Part shown: positions 8,587-18,702 of the stretch, piece by piece
Layout of the letters: every line of letters begins with the position of its first letter
Numbering within the stretch: position 1 is the stretch's first letter
Origin: Trissonchulus latispiculum
Lineage: Eukaryota; Nematoda; Enoplea; Enoplida; Ironidae
Direction of reading: 5' to 3'
Assembly (NCBI GenBank): GCA_030248195.1
Contig: JASAND010021436.1
Coordinates: 62,001 to 126,000 of the forward strand
Length of the DNA: 64,000 bases
Notes under the pieces: model-generated
Told to the model about the DNA's origin: nothing
The model's database searches: none
The model's input: only the letters and a program-made list of their open reading frames with translations
Translations under genes and position numbers: made by a program

Positions 8587-9360
8587 GCCGCCTTTCGTAT
8601 TTTTGCGCTCAACACCTACAAGTCCGATAACACGCCTGGAGACAGAGCTCTTTATGCCATCTCATTGGAGCACCTACGAACGCAAATCCTGCAGATCGTC
8701 AACAATCCGGAAATTCAAAATCCACAGCCCTACTATCCACCACCACCGTTTGGGCCGGAGCCCAATTATCCCACCATGATCAACGAGACCCGTCCCTATC
8801 CTCCCATTACATCCCCCAAGTCCCCAAACCAGGACTTTTCAGCGGAGGAGGATTGGGAAGAAGATGAAGAAGATGAAGAAGGTGAAGAAGATGCTGAGGA
8901 GAATAATGAATCTGCATCGGAACTCGAAACCGAAGCGAATACCGAACTCGAGTCCCACGAACCTGAGTACCCTCCGGAATCCGTGGTGGACAGCCTAGAT
9001 CCACTTCCCCCGCCTGGTATGGCACCTCCCCTAGTGCCTGATGATTGGCGCCATGACATCCCCAACTACATCATCCGAGAAATCCAAGCTCTGCGAAGCT
9101 GCCTGGAGGCCGAAATCATTCCAGTCAGAGAGTACTGGCGTCAACTCGAGGAATTGCGGCTTCTTTGCAGAGCCAACGAACCTGAAAGGGAGCCAGAACC
9201 GACCAATGTCCCACCAGATACCCTCCCTTGCGCTTGTTCGGAATGTGATCCTCCCACCTTGGAGGAACAAATGGAAGACTATTTGCGCTCGCTCACAGAG
9301 TCACCTAAACCCTTCTACTATGAGGAGGAAGACTACACTCCCCCTCGTTGGAGCAGTTAG
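8587..9360 (+). CDS. Acidic Pro/Glu-rich continuation of the accessory protein
   Basis: It is in frame with the preceding entry across one TAG, and open for ~257 codons to a TAG at 9358. It has a Pro/Tyr-rich segment, then a strongly acidic Glu/Asp block at ~8845-8960 and a predicted helical stretch at ~9050-9180. A C-x-C-x2-C cluster sits near 9230, before an acidic end. Acidic, proline-rich proteins of this kind are often activators or adaptors, but no function can be assigned here. Confidence 0.55.
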   Translation, partial: AAFRIFALNTYKSDNTPGDRALYAISLEHLRTQILQIVNNPEIQNPQPYYPPPPFGPEPNYPTMINETRPYPPITSPKSPNQDFSAEEDWEEDEEDEEGEEDAEENNESASELETEANTELESHEPEYPPESVVDSLDPLPPPGMAPPLVPDDWRHDIPNYIIREIQALRSCLEAEIIPVREYWRQLEELRLLCRANEPEREPEPTNVPPDTLPCACSECDPPTLEEQMEDYLRSLTESPKPFYYEEEDYTPPRWSS

Positions 9361-10493
9361 ATTTAATTGTATAATAGGGAATTGCAGTTAAAAATGTTCA
9401 AAAAATAACAAAAAAAGTACTATTTTGTGAAAAATACAAAAAATTCAATATGCATATAAAACAAAAATAGTGTTGTGTATTTTTGCTGTATATGTTGTAA
9501 CTGTGAAGTTTTGTAAGTAATTAGGTAATTGTTGGTATCTAATAACTTAAAAAAGAACCAAAAATAGTATGCGGTCACTTGGACAGAAAGTTTCATAACC
9601 ATAACGAAAGATCAAAAAATAATTGCAGTAGTCTTGTAAAGCATAACTAGCTGCATTTTATCATACTGTTTATTATGATATTGTTTGGGTCTATAATTGT
9701 AACTGTAATACTTAGAATCTTGTGTGAGTACTGTGTGAAGAGAGAGAAGGTTGGCTAAAAAGGAATGTTATAAAACGCAAAACGGCAACAAATAAAATGA
9801 ACCTTAGCCGCTTGTATTTTATCCGGAATGATAGTTAGTTCATTATGTTGTATTTGTTGAATAGGTTATTCTGTAATTGTATGTGTCACATTATTTTGTT
9901 GTATTGTGTCAGTATTGATAATGTTTTAGTTGTATTGCTGTACAGATTATCAGAATGTTCACAATAAGTGTCTCTTGTATTAATCGATCATATTGAATGT
10001 TATGTGCTTGTGACAGTCCGAAAAGGAATTAGAACGAATAGCTGATAGTATAGTTACTAAAGTTCGAAAATGTTAAAACGGAGAAGTTCAATGTTTATTT
10101 CAAGTCTAATAGTGAAGGCCTGGATGAGTTGAATCAGATTTTAATGTGCTAATATTTAGTTGAATGTTTGTAACTGTTATGTCTGTATTGTACCTTATTG
10201 GTTATCCCGAGATACGAAAATTGACGACTTAAAAAGAATGAGGAATTTCTTGTGAAGAATCATTTTGAGACAGTCCCGTGGTTTACCCTTATGTTGTAAC
10301 GGTTGATAATAACGCGAGTCTTGTATTGAATAAGGATATGATTTTTGTGTGGCTGCTACGAATTGTAATACCGTGAGACGGAAACAGTAAATGGATAACC
10401 AATATTTTTAGTTTTATATTAATACCTAGAAAAGGAGACGAGATTAGGGAGGCACTGGCCCATTGAAGGCCGGCCCCAAATGAGTGCTGTAAT

Positions 10494-10585
10494 ATAAGCC
10501 AGGTGCGCTTATGAATCCCCATGCTGAAATATAAGCCAGGTGCGCTTATGAATCCCCCTGCCGACACTGAACCAAGTGCGTTCAG
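10494..10585 (+). repeat. Three adjacent hairpins with CAGGTGC or CAAGTGC loops
   Basis: Two copies of a 6-bp stem (ATAAGC/GCTTAT) enclosing the 7-nt loop CAGGTGC lie at 10494-10512 and 10531-10549, 37 bp apart in a direct repeat. A third hairpin at 10567-10585 has a different stem (CTGAAC/GTTCAG) and loop CAAGTGC. Pairing is preserved although the stem sequence changed. Confidence 0.7.
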
Positions 10586-10599
10586 CACAAATTGAACTA

Positions 10600-10763
10600 A
10601 AAGGAATATGCAAAATTAGTTTTTTTTACGTTTCTAAGGTTATGGTGGTTGCGGAACGGATCCATAGCAGATCGACCCCACCTGAAAGGAATATGCAATT
10701 TAGTTGACGTTTTGAAGGTTATGGTGGTTGCGGAACGGATCCATAGTAGATCGACCCCACCAA
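10600..10763 (+). repeat. Two-copy tandem repeat, period about 85 bp
   Basis: Two adjacent units start AAAGGAATATGC at 10600 and 10685. They share an almost identical ~50-bp block ending in a GATCGACCCCACC sequence. It is non-coding. Confidence 0.75.
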
Positions 10764-11488
10764 CAGAGAAGAAGAAGAAGAAGTAACAGCTTAATATGTG
10801 AAACAAACACTATAGAGGAAGGTAATTAGCAAGCCATAGAATGCAAGTGTAATATAGTACGAAGACAGTCTACTAAAGGGATAATGACATGAACTGGGAT
10901 ATACGTCAAGCACGAAACACAGCACATGTAGAATACTCTTTATTGGTCTTAACCTTGATCATTAGAAGAACTGTTATATAGAACTATTGTTAGTAATTAT
11001 GTATTAGAAGTGACAGATAATTGTTATGATGTGTAACTGGTAACGTGATTGAAGGAAATGAGTTAATATTTTGATTTATTCCCCCTAGCAGAAATCCCAC
11101 CCATTTTTCTTGTGGAGGTTGTAATGGAATGACTTATATCTTGTTCTCAAAAATGGTTAAAAAAGCTAGTTCCTAATTGGTCATTGTTCCAAAAGAAGTT
11201 ATTGCATAAAACGGAATCTAAAAGATCGGCCGATGCTAAGCTTTAGTTTGATATTGTGTCCAAGCCCTAATTAATTGTAATTGTATGATTGTTAAAATCA
11301 GAGTTGCCAGTCCCGAATAAGCATTTTTCATCTATTACAAGAAGAAAGGCCAAAAGTTATTCCAACATTAACACAAGAGAAGGGCACTTACAAGCTTAGT
11401 TAGGATCAATTAGTCCAAATAATGAGCTATTACGCGTGAAGTGATAAAAATCATAATAATAAGGCCAATTCCAAAATTCCCCTTTCCT

Positions 11489-11508
11489 GAAAGGACAGGT
11501 GTCCTTTC
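11489..11508 (+). repeat. Perfect hairpin with AGGT loop
   Basis: An 8-bp perfect stem (GAAAGGAC with GTCCTTTC) encloses AGGT, another member of the CAGGTG-loop series. Confidence 0.65.
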
Positions 11509-12146
11509 CCTCAGTGGCCCGGGTGCGGTCGCTTTCCCCTTCCATTGTTAGAGGTTAATAAGAACGGAAGAATAGTAAAACTCTAAAAATCCTAGTGTTG
11601 GCGTAAAAGCGAAACTTATAATTACCTTGATAAGGAATTCAACATTTCTAGCTGAAAAGAATAGACTAATCTTGTCGGCAGTGTTTTAAAGCCTTTTTAG
11701 TGTTTAATAACACCTATTAGAAGATGGTTTGACAAAATAATCACGTAATTAGGTTGTACGTAAGAAATTAAAGTAATAAGTACCTAAGTGCGTTAAATTG
11801 TTATAATTCATGTTTTACAATGTTCTAGGGTTTTAATTTGTTATTAATCTTGTGCACCAGTGTTAGTTAAGTTTAATTTATGTTAATTAGCTAATTATTA
11901 CGTAAGAAATGAATTTTTGGTCTGTGATACAACTTAGGCTCATGTGAAAGAGAAATTTCTCCCATTTCCAAAAATGCAATCCCCACGTTTTAGCTCTCAA
12001 AATTGAGTGAGTTATAAGCGAAAATGTTTTAGTAAGATTAGCTTTAAATTTGTAATCTTACTTTGCTTAAAAGGAAAGTCCAAAAACGGGGACTTCTAAA
12101 AAACCTTTATACTAACTTTCTTTCCTTCTTTCTTTCTCCTTTCTTT

Positions 12147-12173
12147 GTCTGGGAGGTTGTCTACCTCCCAGAC
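12147..12173 (+). repeat. Perfect 11-bp stem-loop
   Basis: The arms GTCTGGGAGGT and ACCTCCCAGAC enclose a 5-nt loop. It is the first of a dense run of perfect hairpins continuing to about 13.9 kb. Confidence 0.7.
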
Positions 12174-12684
12174 TATAAGGCAGCCAGGTGCACTGCTGTT
12201 CCCTCTTTCTATCTTCTTTTCCTACGTACGCTAGGCCTGTCCTCAGGTGAACTTTTGTTGGGCCTAGTCCAACAAGAAGAGGACAACAAAAGTTCGCCTC
12301 AATAGAAGAAAAGAAGGTACAAATTTTAACATATAGGTAAAGTTCGGAGGGGGCTTAATTAATTCCCCCATAATTAAGTTATTATGAAAATTTGTTACGC
12401 GTAGTTAGTCAAGTACGTAGTATGTTAAGATCCTTATTTTAAGTCTCCAGAAATTATGCAAGTTGCGTAAAAGTTCACAAACAAAAGTCAAAATTCGTGA
12501 TATTTCCCCTTTGGTTACGTTTACATGTTAACCAAAATTTTACAAAGTTTTGCAGAATTTCAGCATCGAAAATCCATCAAAAAAGGGTCAGTTGGGAGGC
12601 AATAATTCGCAAATCTCATTAATTTCAGCTCTTAATGGCCCAGCTGGCTCAACCAGCCGCTGCTGGCCCTGTGGAAAAGATAGC

Positions 12685-12720
12685 AAGCTTCTAGAAAGTT
12701 CTAGAACTTTCTAGAAGCTT
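12685..12720. promoter_or_regulatory. Perfect 36-bp palindrome forming a six-unit heat-shock element
   Basis: Alternating TTC and GAA triplets start at 12689, 12694, 12699, 12704, 12709 and 12714, exactly 5 bp apart, inside a 36-bp perfect palindrome. This is the canonical inverted nGAAn array bound by HSF trimers. A TATA-like A/T run lies just downstream at ~12727. It suggests stress-responsive transcription of the element; activity is not shown by sequence. Confidence 0.7.
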
Positions 12721-12874
12721 TAGGCTAAAATAAAAGGAGAATTCCGCCCCCAGTTTGCTAATGACCTGTCACCGAGCTGTCAGCAAAACTGTCAGCTCGG
12801 TTCCCAAAATTTTAAGTTAGTCAGTGTTCGTTTAGCAGCGACCGACAGCGGTCGGATTTTAACTTCCCTCCCCC

Positions 12875-12979
12875 GTGCGTATTACTTCTCGGACCACTGG
12901 TGTGGTACGGGAATATAGTAATACGCACTCCCCTTTAGGACGCTTTTTAGGGACCTTTCTGGCCCACAGGCCAGAAAGG
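12875..12979 (+). repeat. Two further perfect hairpins
   Basis: Arms at 12875-12885 and 12918-12928 (11 bp) enclose an inner 5-bp stem with a TGGT loop at 12893-12906. A separate 11-bp stem with a CACA loop occupies 12954-12979. Confidence 0.7.
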
Positions 12980-13080
12980 AAGATTAAGACAAGCACGAAC
13001 ACTTCAACTTGAGGAGCCAAATGGGTCTTTTATGCCCGGCTCAGGATCTGAAACCTAGGACAAAAATATTAGGAATTTTT

Positions 13081-13440
13081 GGCCTTTTGGCCTTTTATTT
13101 TTTATATACATTTTTAGGCCCTTATGGCCAATTTTTATAGTATTTTGGGCCAGTGAGCCCTGATTTTATAGTAACATTTTGGGCCTAAGGCCATCTCTTC
13201 TTACGTTCCATAGCATGTTGGGCCTCCGGGCCAGTTTTATTTTACCTTTTGTTTTATTATTTAATTAATCCAAAATTATAAGGGGCAGCTCATGTAAACC
13301 CCTGCTGTGCGATGGAGGTCTTGAGACATGTCCATTTTTCTCTTCTTTTACTTTTCTCGTTTGTATTTCATTCTCATTTACCAAGCCACGGCCTTTTGGC
13401 CTAAAATTAGTAGGCCCTTACGGCCAAAATTATTCTCTTT
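13081..13440 (+). repeat. Cluster of GGCC mini-palindromes
   Basis: Short GGCC-spacer-GGCC or GGGCC-spacer-GGCC inverted pairs with 3-5 nt spacers recur about seven times, separated by T/A-rich spacers. The first bases of the window show a related TTGGGCCTAA sequence. Confidence 0.5.
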
Positions 13441-13578
13441 AATTGTCACTTTTTGGGTTATTTTTCGTAGTATTCATGGGATAATGAGTGGGACCCCAAA
13501 CCCCTGATTCTGAGTTAGCGAGCCCCTTAATTACGGCTCTGAAATTAATAAGTTAGTTAGGAGAAATAACTCCCCACA

Positions 13579-13618
13579 GCCGGCAACTAGGAGTTGCCGG
13601 CCATATTCTTATAAAAAC
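13579..13618 (+). promoter_or_regulatory. 9-bp hairpin followed by a TATA box
   Basis: A perfect GCCGGCAAC/GTTGCCGGC stem with a 5-nt loop ends at 13601. TATAAAAAC begins at 13610. It is a plausible core promoter of the element, by motif only. Confidence 0.35.
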
Positions 13619-13858
13619 GCCGTATCGCTTGAAAAATCATACTGTCAGTATTATGTCTTTATTTCAGCGTTAGGTCGGCATTAAAATCATTAGGTATTAA
13701 AAATTATAGGGTATTTTAAAACCAATTCTTAAAACCTGAGTCGTTCTATGTTTAATTTCATTAATTCTGAATTAGCCGTTTAAGAGGAATGGCCGGCTTC
13801 CTCAATTTCTGTAGAATTAATTAATTGTGTTTGATTTAATCAACTGTTCTTTGTTGTT

Positions 13859-15732
13859 AGTAATAATTGCTTGGCAATTATTACTCACTGGCTTTCATCA
13901 AAATTCAAGTTAAAATCTTTTCCAAAACTTACGAAGTTTAAGTTTTCCCACAAAATTTCTTTTATGGGCAATTCTGAAGAATTGCAAAAGCTATAAAACT
14001 CGTGCACAACAAAGTTCAAAGTTAACAAACTTCTCCACACAAATGAGCCTAAGTTTAATTTATTAGTTAGTCTAAGTAGCTAGATATTTATTAATGTGAA
14101 TGTTTTGTATGTCTGAAGTATGAATGTTTTTTAAGTCTGAAGTGTGAATGTTTTGTATGTCTGAAATATGAGCGTTTTGCAAAACTGAAGTGTGAATGTG
14201 TCGTAAACTTAAGTGTGAATGTGTCTCTAAAAAGTACCTAAGGCGGTTATTCGGGTAAACCCCTCATGGAGCGTGAGGTTCCGAAATTAACCAAGTTTCA
14301 AGAATGTTTGGTTGAATGGTTGCGGAATGTTCTGATTTGCGTATATGTGGAATGAATACTTTGTATAATTGCAGTGGCAACTCACGGAAACTCCCCTTGT
14401 ACGATAGGGGTTGTGAGGATTGTCAAATCAGTATGAATGTCAGTTGATTGAATGGTTATTGATAACGTAGTTATTAATATTGGGATAATCCGGGAAGCCT
14501 AAATTTAACAAATCGTAGTAAACTCTGCCAACAATTATCAAATTGCAAATCACATCAAACTCCACATTAATTAAAGACAGTACTTTAAACAGTCCGAAAT
14601 GTTAGTTATACTGGATTATTTTGATATGTGGTAGCTCACCGGTTCTCATCAGGTGCATGAGACCAATCTTCGTGAAATTTACTTTAGGACTCCTGTATTA
14701 GGCAGGAAAATGGTGTGAATGTGTATAAATGTTTGTTTATTGTTGAATGTTTGTTGATCTGAGGAACTTGAGTGTGATAAACTGTGTGAATGAGTATTTA
14801 CTTCAGTATTAGGGTAATATGCAAATTAGGTAGCTAATATGGTCCAGGGTCACGGGGACCCCCAGGATAAGCTGATACTACCAGGTGGTCCTCGATTCGT
14901 CCACGTAGGTATGCCCGCAAGAAGGGAGTGGACGAATCGCAAATAAAGGACTTCGTGCTGGTCTGTTTTACCTGTTTAGAGCCGAATTTTGTCCCAAAAT
15001 TTGTAACATAAATTAGTTAAGTCTGTCCATTGTCTTGTATTAATTATATGTGTTAATTAGCTAGATCTGTGCCAATAAATTCACCTCGAGCTAGTAATTC
15101 TTGCAGTACATTGTAAAAATAACTCATACACTTTGTCAGCCTCTACCACAAAAGGCAAAAGTCAGCTTTAATCAAACTGCAAGAATTACGTCAAAATTGT
15201 AATTCTTGCCCTCACTCGTTCTTGCTAACGGGGCAACTAATTTGGTTGTGGTTTGCATTTTTACAAAGTATATTATCTTTACAGTTTAGACCTTTTATTT
15301 TAATCAGCTACTTCAAAAAGATAAATGTTTTCCGTCGAAAGTCCTAGCCAAGTCGGGCTGTAAACATCGAATTATGCTTTTAATCGATGCAAACAAACAA
15401 TTATGGGATCTAAATGGCATGGACAGTGAAGATAGTCACGTAAGCATCAAATAAACCTAAAATCACATAAATAATAATTAGTTAGAATATTAATACTGTG
15501 TAATTACGTAAGAATTAAGAATTACAACAAAACCATCTTCTAATAGATTCAAAAAGAATAATCTTGCAAGTATGCGTTCCTATTCTTGTAAACTTGTTAT
15601 ACAGGAAACAGGTGCTTTCCTGTCATAAAGGCCCTAACTGGCAGAAAAGCCTTTCGGCCTCAAACCTAATTATAACCGTAAATAAATACATGTTGAATCA
15701 GCGATTTCTTGCACCCCAATGCAGGAAATCGC
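13859..15732 (+). repeat. Series of perfect stem-loops, 13.9-15.7 kb
   Basis: Paired arms are 13859-13870 with 13874-13885 (12 bp); 14644-14649 with 14657-14662 around loop CAGGTGC; 14893-14904 with 14928-14939 (12 bp); 15094-15107 with 15176-15189 (14 bp); 15601-15608 with 15616-15623 around loop CAGGTGC; and 15701-15713 with 15720-15732 (13 bp, one wobble). Confidence 0.65.
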
Positions 15733-16360
15733 CTAAAACCTTATATTCGGTGAAATTTTGTCTATAACAAGCTAATACCGCATAATTAATCACGTTTCAT
15801 CCCGCTAAGGCGGTTAAAGTGTGCTATTTCTGATTTTTCAACTAAATCTCAATCAGAATTGACAAAAGTTCTAAATTTCGTCTCTGAAAGCCTTAAAAGT
15901 GAGTAATAGTTGCTGGGTTTGATTCCCGCACTTGTATTCTGAACTAATGGGTTTTAACCCATTTGATTCAGGTTCGCCGAGATCCTGTTCTGCCAGATCA
16001 TTGTCAGTAGAGCCTGATCCAGTGGAACACTATTGAGATTGACCGGAGCCTGTGATTTTGTAGCCTGATCCAGTATTGATCCAGTATTGATTGATTGATT
16101 GATTGATTTGACCTAATTCCTGTTGGCATAGTTCAGTACTCTAGAAGGTACATTGAGATTGGAATTCTGAAGATAGTAGTCTGAGGCAGAGACACTCGAT
16201 CCGACAACCTGATCTACCTTGGGAAAACCACCAAAATCAACTGAACTGTTCATTTGTATTTCCTAGCTCAAAATACCAGCAACATTCGATACCAGCACAA
16301 AAGTTATCTTTAAATCTTGCTTAAAAATGTGTCGGAAGATCAATTCTATCCTATCCTGCT

Positions 16361-16378
16361 CAGGAACTGGTGTTCCTG
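16361..16378 (+). repeat. Perfect 7-bp hairpin with TGGT loop
   Basis: CAGGAAC pairs with GTTCCTG around TGGT, the same loop as in the hairpin at 12893-12906. Confidence 0.6.
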
Positions 16379-17050
16379 CCTTGTCTCTGGTTTAGACCAC
16401 TAAAAGAGGATATTGTCAGATCCGAGGAAGAGGATTTAGTGAAGCGACTTAACTTAAAGCCTTTTAATTTAAATTATAATTATACTTGTAGCCATCTCCC
16501 GGTACCACCCCGCCTAGACCGACCCCTGTATTGTTTCTAGTCCACCTGTCCGAAACCACTCGTGAGGTTGCAGGCGTAACCTGACGGGATCACCCAACTC
16601 CATAGACCGGAATTGTTTAAAGCCGACACCCTATTAATTTTAGTTAATTATCTGTTATATTGAACCTGTGTTGTAGTTTCTCTGTAAAAGACTAATAGAG
16701 TATATTTGAGTTTAAACACACGTCACGCAACACACCTAACGTGCCCAGTCATACTACCTGAAGAAGAGGACTAATAATTAGTCTCAAATTAGTCATTAAC
16801 CGGTCAGACCCTAATTTAGTTGTTGTATTTTAGTAATCTCTCGTCCCTTAAATTAATCCTACCCAACCAAGGGCTGGCAACTCTGGTAAATTGTGTAACT
16901 CGTATTCTGTTGAATATTGTAATTCTAATTGTAGTTAATCAGTGCCTTGAAACCGTTCTGTCCTCTTTAATTAGAATCATATTGTCCTTAGTAACTAATA
17001 AATTGATCTTGTTTCGTGTAAATCGGAGTCTACATTTCAGCTGCTGAAAA

Positions 17051-17120
17051 GAGATCCAGGTGAGATCTCGCAGGGATAATAATAAAGGTAAATTGCTCAG
17101 ATCCAGGTAAGTTGGATCTG
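17051..17120 (+). promoter_or_regulatory. Two splice-donor sequences displayed in hairpin loops
   Basis: 17051-17069 is a 6-bp stem (GAGATC/GATCTC) with loop CAGGTGA. 17098-17120 is a 7-bp stem (CAGATCC/GGATCTG) with a loop holding AGGTAAGTT, a near-perfect 5' splice site. An acceptor-like TACATTTCAG precedes at about 17031-17040. This resembles a retroviral leader in which the major donor sits in a stem-loop; the role is inferred. Confidence 0.45.
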
Positions 17121-17494
17121 AATCTCAAGTCGAAGAGTAACTGTCTGATCTTAGTTCTGACCAGTTGCGTCAAAGCGATCCTATCCATACTCCAGGTGCG
17201 ATTGGATAGAGCCTAACCCCTCTCATCTAAACGAACTCACAGTAGTACCCCTAACAGGTTAGCTGTAGAGATCCCCGATTTTGGCAAACCACCTTTCGGG
17301 AATCTAGTACATAAGTTTGTCTACCTAGGCAAACGCGCTAACCTTCCGTGTAAGCGAACTTTTAACCCAAGTTACCCCACTTTCGCAAACAAATCAAATT
17401 GGTCAAGTTTTCTATCCTACTCTCACTCAGTTCATTACAGAAGATCGGAAACAATGCTGTTTGATAATTAAGCCGGTTAAGCCGGTGTTAAACT

Positions 17495-18680
17495 ACTGTG
17501 AGCTATTCTGCGCAAAGTTCTATAGTACGACCAAAAAATGTGTGTACAAATTCGACCGTTCAAAGCAGATTAACCTTTGGAGTCCCCAACAATGTATATA
17601 TTTTTAGAATCCTCAGAAATTCGAGATTTCGAAAATTCGGAAAAATCCGGAATTGCAGGTTTCATTCACGGAAATTCTAAAATTTTTAGTTTTTCGCCCA
17701 ATTTTTATCGTAATCAAAGTTTTGTTTTCAGGATCGAATAGAGCTGGTCCCGCTGCATATTTTTGCTCTTAGAAATTTTTCACGAAAATGCACCAAATTT
17801 CCGGAATTCCGTGTTATCAAAATTTCCGGATTTAAAAAATTTCCTCCAATACCCACGAGATGGGTATCATTCGAAAGCTCTTATCGAGCTGAACAACTTT
17901 GAAAATGCACTCAATTCTGGGAATTCGCGAAGGATTTTCCGGATTTTAAAAATTTTCTCCAATACTCCACAATATGGGTATCATTCGAAAGCTCTTGATG
18001 AGCTGAACAAATCTTGTAATAGAACCAACTCGCAGAAATGGGCCCAGTTCTCGGAATTAGCTAATACCTTCCAAGCTAGAGTGGAATCCGGAATCGTGAA
18101 TTTCTGAAATTGGGTTTCATTTTCAGACATTGGTTCTATTACAAGATTTGTTCAGCTCATCAAGAGCTTTCGAATGATATCCATATTGTGGGGTATTGGA
18201 GAAAATTTTTAAAATCCGGAAAATCCGGTTTTCTTGAATTCCGGGAATTGTGTGCATTTTCAAGAGTTCATTCTATTACAAAAGTTGTTCAGCTCGATAG
18301 GAGCTTTCGAGTGATACCCATCTCGTCGGTATTTGAGGAAATTTTCAAAATCCGTAAATTTTGATAACTCGGAATTCCGGAAATTGATTGAATTTTCGTG
18401 AAAAATTTCTAGGAGCAAAAATATGCAGCGGGACCAGCTCTATTCGATCCTGAAAACAAAATTTTGATTACGATAAAAATTGGGCAAAAAACTAAAAATT
18501 TTAGATTTTCCGCGAATGAAATCCGGAATTCCGGATTTTTCCAGATTTTCGAAATCTCGGGTCCCTGAGGATTCTAAACATACATACATTGTTGGGGTTT
18601 ACTCCAAAGGTTAATCTGCTATAAACGGTCGAAGCTTGTACACACATTTTTTGGCCGTACTATATAGTTCTTATCACTGT
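17495..18680. mobile_element. Foldback (long inverted repeat) element, ~1.2 kb
   Basis: The left arm (17495-~18090) and right arm (~18110-18680) are imperfect reverse complements over nearly their full length. Matching blocks include the GTGTGTACAA region near both ends and the GATGGGTATCA/TGATACCCATC blocks inside. No transposase or other gene is present. The class is unassigned; it would form an almost complete hairpin. Confidence 0.8.
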
Positions 18681-18702
18681 ATCATGTGGTATCGGTATCA
18701 TG

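Larger units (their letters stand above)
9361..17494 (+). other. Long non-coding, hairpin-rich segment of the retrovirus-like element (putative LTR or leader)
   Basis: I see no credible gene over 8 kb. The DNA is AT-rich but carries many perfect stem-loops, tandem repeats, a six-unit heat-shock element, TATA-like boxes (a TATAAAAAC at 13610, a weaker one near 12727) and strong splice-donor sequences near its right end. The hairpins continue the style seen at 5649-5736, so 4.8-17.4 kb appears to belong to one element. No terminal direct repeat is available in the window to prove that this is an LTR. A foldback element begins at about 17495. Confidence 0.45.
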
